Origin: an uncultured Bacteroidales bacterium
GTDB lineage: Bacteria > Bacteroidota > Bacteroidia > Bacteroidales > ML635J-15
DNA length: 7,724 nt
Direction of reading: 5' to 3'
Assembly (NCBI GenBank): GCA_905233405.1
Contig: CAJOEG010000061.1
Coordinates: 1 to 7,724 of the forward strand
Position 1 is the stretch's first letter; every line of letters begins with the position of its first letter. The notes beneath the pieces were generated by a model. It saw only the letters and a program-made list of their open reading frames with translations. It made no database searches and was not told the origin of the DNA. The translations under genes and the position numbers were made by a program. Below are positions 6,428 through 7,724 of the stretch, in pieces.

Positions 6428-7032
6428 TATTTGTTTTCCCATCCCATTCCAATTTCCCAATGTATTGAAATTTTTACTTCTACATTACAATTATTTAAAT
6501 CATACCTATCTATGATAAGGTCAATGGCTTCAGGATTATCGTTTATCCAACTGCCGACCATTATATAGAATTTATCTTCATCTGGACTATAAAAGACACG
6601 ACCTCGCGGTTTGTTCTTATAGTCGCCGATGTACGGACCTACGCCGTTGAGCTTGTATTTCTGGTTACGGAATTCGCGTTTCCATACATCTTCGTGAAGC
6701 TCCTTGCAGGTAATCAGTCCTCCGCCAGCATTTGGCTTTGAATATGAATCCTTGTCGATTGCTATAACTCCGAACAGACTTTTGTTGACTGGCGAATACC
6801 AGAAAATGCCAACCTTGGGATTGTTTTGTGTCTCAAGGTTCTGAGCCATTGTTTCCATTGTCCTTTCGGCAAGGTCATTGTCGGCTTGCGAAATGGTTAC
6901 TTCCGTAGATTTTTTGCCATATTCGGGCACTGGCTCACACAAAACAGGTGCAACTTGCAGTTCTTCCAATGCTTTTTGAACCGCACGCTTCACTATTTCG
7001 TTTAATTGTTCGTCTGTTATGTTGTATGTCAT
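6427..7032 (-). CDS. Conserved-looking protein of unknown function
   Basis: I do not recognise this protein. The likely start is the ATG at 7030-7032 (201 residues, MTYNITDEQ...). An ATG eight codons upstream (7054-7056) lies inside a palindrome and encodes an unlikely MLKYCILA leader. What can be seen: an amphipathic N-terminal helix (NEIVKRAVQKALEEL, about 11-25), a polar linker with few hydrophobics (about 30-72), then a compact soluble domain from KVGIFWYSP (73-81) to the end, with alternating strands (SLFGVIAID, KFYIMVGSWI), a glycine-rich GGG segment, and a C-terminal helix plus strand ending IHWEIGMGWENK. There is no signal peptide or transmembrane helix, so it should be cytoplasmic. 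It lies between the cvfB-like gene and der on the same strand, with 41 bp to the former. Codon use and an intact frame support a real gene. The block from 73 onwards looks like a conserved domain and would be the part to search. Confidence 0.75.
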   Translation of the reverse strand: MTYNITDEQLNEIVKRAVQKALEELQVAPVLCEPVPEYGKKSTEVTISQADNDLAERTMETMAQNLETQNNPKVGIFWYSPVNKSLFGVIAIDKDSYSKPNAGGGLITCKELHEDVWKREFRNQKYKLNGVGPYIGDYKNKPRGRVFYSPDEDKFYIMVGSWINDNPEAIDLIIDRYDLNNCNVEVKISIHWEIGMGWENK

Positions 7033-7053
7033 TGCTAAAATACAATATTTTAA

Positions 7054-7073
7054 CATCGCAATGCATTGCGATG
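7054..7073. repeat. Perfect 20-bp palindrome abutting the cvfB stop codon
   Basis: CATCGCAATG is followed directly by its exact reverse complement. The palindrome begins at the base next to the TAG stop (7074-7076) of the cvfB-like gene and ends 21 bp before the preferred start of the next gene. In RNA it would fold as an 8-bp stem with a TGCA loop, followed by TTAAAATATTG, which is too A-rich for a classic T tract. It could be a terminator, an RNA stability element or an operator for the unknown gene. Confidence 0.6.
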
Positions 7074-7724
7074 CTACTGGTTTCCTATTAATTTCACTCC
7101 GTTTTCGCCGATTTCCACCATTCTCTTCCTATACAATCCGCCCAAGGCCTTCTTGAAATTCTTCTTCGAGATGCCAAAGGTTTTGTATATCAGTTGTGGA
7201 CTGCTATTGTCGCAGATGTTCATCTCACCCTTGTGCTTCTTGAGATAGGCTACAATCTTGTCCTCGAAGTTGCCGATGTCCTCGTGGTCGTTGCGGAACA
7301 TGCGGAGGTCGAGCTTGTTGTCGTCGCGGACTTTCTTCACAATCACATCCACCTCATCGCCTGAATGCAGTTCCGAGAAAACCTCGTTTGCGTACAGGAT
7401 TCCCAGATACTTGTTTTCGACTATCAGGTTGTAGCCCAAGCTTGTGCGACGCGTCACCAAGGCATGAACCTTCTGGTTTTCGTCAACTTGCGGGCGCTGG
7501 CTCTCGTCGATGTACTTTTCGTACTTGGTGCTTGCAACAGCGCGGTTGGTGTCCTCGTCGAGATACACATACACGATGTAGTCCTCATCGACCTTCAAGT
7601 CAACCTTCTGCTCCTTGAATGGGCAGAACAAGTCCTTTTCGATTCCCCAGTCGAGGAACGAACCGTACTTGGTGTTGGCGACGCAGGTTAGACTTCCGAA
7701 CTCGCCGATTCCGACAAACGGACT
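7074..7724 (-). CDS. cvfB: CvfB-like S1 / winged-helix RNA-binding protein, 5' end outside the window
   Basis: The frame is open to the window edge and encodes 216 residues with no start, so this is the C-terminal part of a protein normally about 280 residues long; roughly 65 residues are missing. An S1-type OB fold begins near residue 5 with IGEFGSLTCVANTKYGSFLDW and IEKDLFCPFKEQ, in which the YGSFLDWG/KDLF pattern is typical of CvfB/YitL. A second S1-like segment (about 80-140) contains LGYNLIVENKYLGILYANEVF and DKLDLRM-like 'NKLDLRMF'. The end is a winged-helix domain (about 150-212: IVAYLKKHKG, TFGISKKNFKKALGGLYRKRMVEI). CvfB proteins bind RNA and in Firmicutes influence virulence gene expression; the role in Bacteroidota is not established. 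TAG stop, then the 20-bp palindrome. Confidence 0.88.
   Translation of the reverse strand, partial: SPFVGIGEFGSLTCVANTKYGSFLDWGIEKDLFCPFKEQKVDLKVDEDYIVYVYLDEDTNRAVASTKYEKYIDESQRPQVDENQKVHALVTRRTSLGYNLIVENKYLGILYANEVFSELHSGDEVDVIVKKVRDDNKLDLRMFRNDHEDIGNFEDKIVAYLKKHKGEMNICDNSSPQLIYKTFGISKKNFKKALGGLYRKRMVEIGENGVKLIGNQ

Noticed and set aside
7365..7691. A 108-codon plus-strand frame opposite the cvfB-like gene
   Set aside because: Antisense shadow; the minus frame encodes clear S1 and winged-helix domains.

Overview
The window looks like chromosomal DNA of a member of the Bacteroidota, most likely Bacteroidales. This rests on three things: promoter elements of the Bacteroidota type (TAnnTTTG) just upstream of three transcription units, start regions that lack Shine-Dalgarno sequences and are often A-rich, and the gene families present (membrane-anchored OmpH-like protein, CvfB, a C-terminal piece resembling Bacteroidetes AAA ATPases). 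The genus cannot be fixed from the sequence alone. Most of the window is ordinary housekeeping and accessory sequence. I do not see a clearly new multi-gene system.

Left part (1-2240, minus strand): an OmpH/Skp-like protein with a single membrane anchor is followed 3 bp later by a family 2 glycosyltransferase. The two very probably form one transcription unit, starting at a TAACTTTG promoter near 2230 and perhaps ending at a hairpin near position 30.

Middle (2240-3480, plus strand): an AT-rich stretch with no intact gene holds a short orphan coding remnant that resembles the C-terminal winged-helix end of an AAA-type ATPase. It is followed by a two-gene toxin-antitoxin module, a RelB/DinJ-type antitoxin and a PIN-domain toxin, overlapping by 4 bp. 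A promoter-like TATATTTG lies just upstream of the pair. This is the accessory part of the window.

Next (3480-4920, plus strand): a 14-bp tandem repeat leads into a TACCTTTG promoter and a full-length AtoE-type short-chain fatty acid transporter, with no acetoacetate/butyrate catabolic genes beside it in the window.

Right part (5052-7724, minus strand): read in transcription order this is a 5'-truncated cvfB-like S1/winged-helix RNA-binding protein, an unrecognised protein of about 201 residues, and the essential ribosome-assembly GTPase der. The first two genes each end in a TAG codon directly abutted by a near-perfect or perfect palindrome. AtoE and der converge across about 130 bp.

The main points for a second look are the pairing of antitoxin and toxin types, the ATPase remnant in front of it, the two stop-codon-abutting palindromes, the unknown gene between cvfB and der, and the cysteine cluster next to the OmpH membrane anchor.
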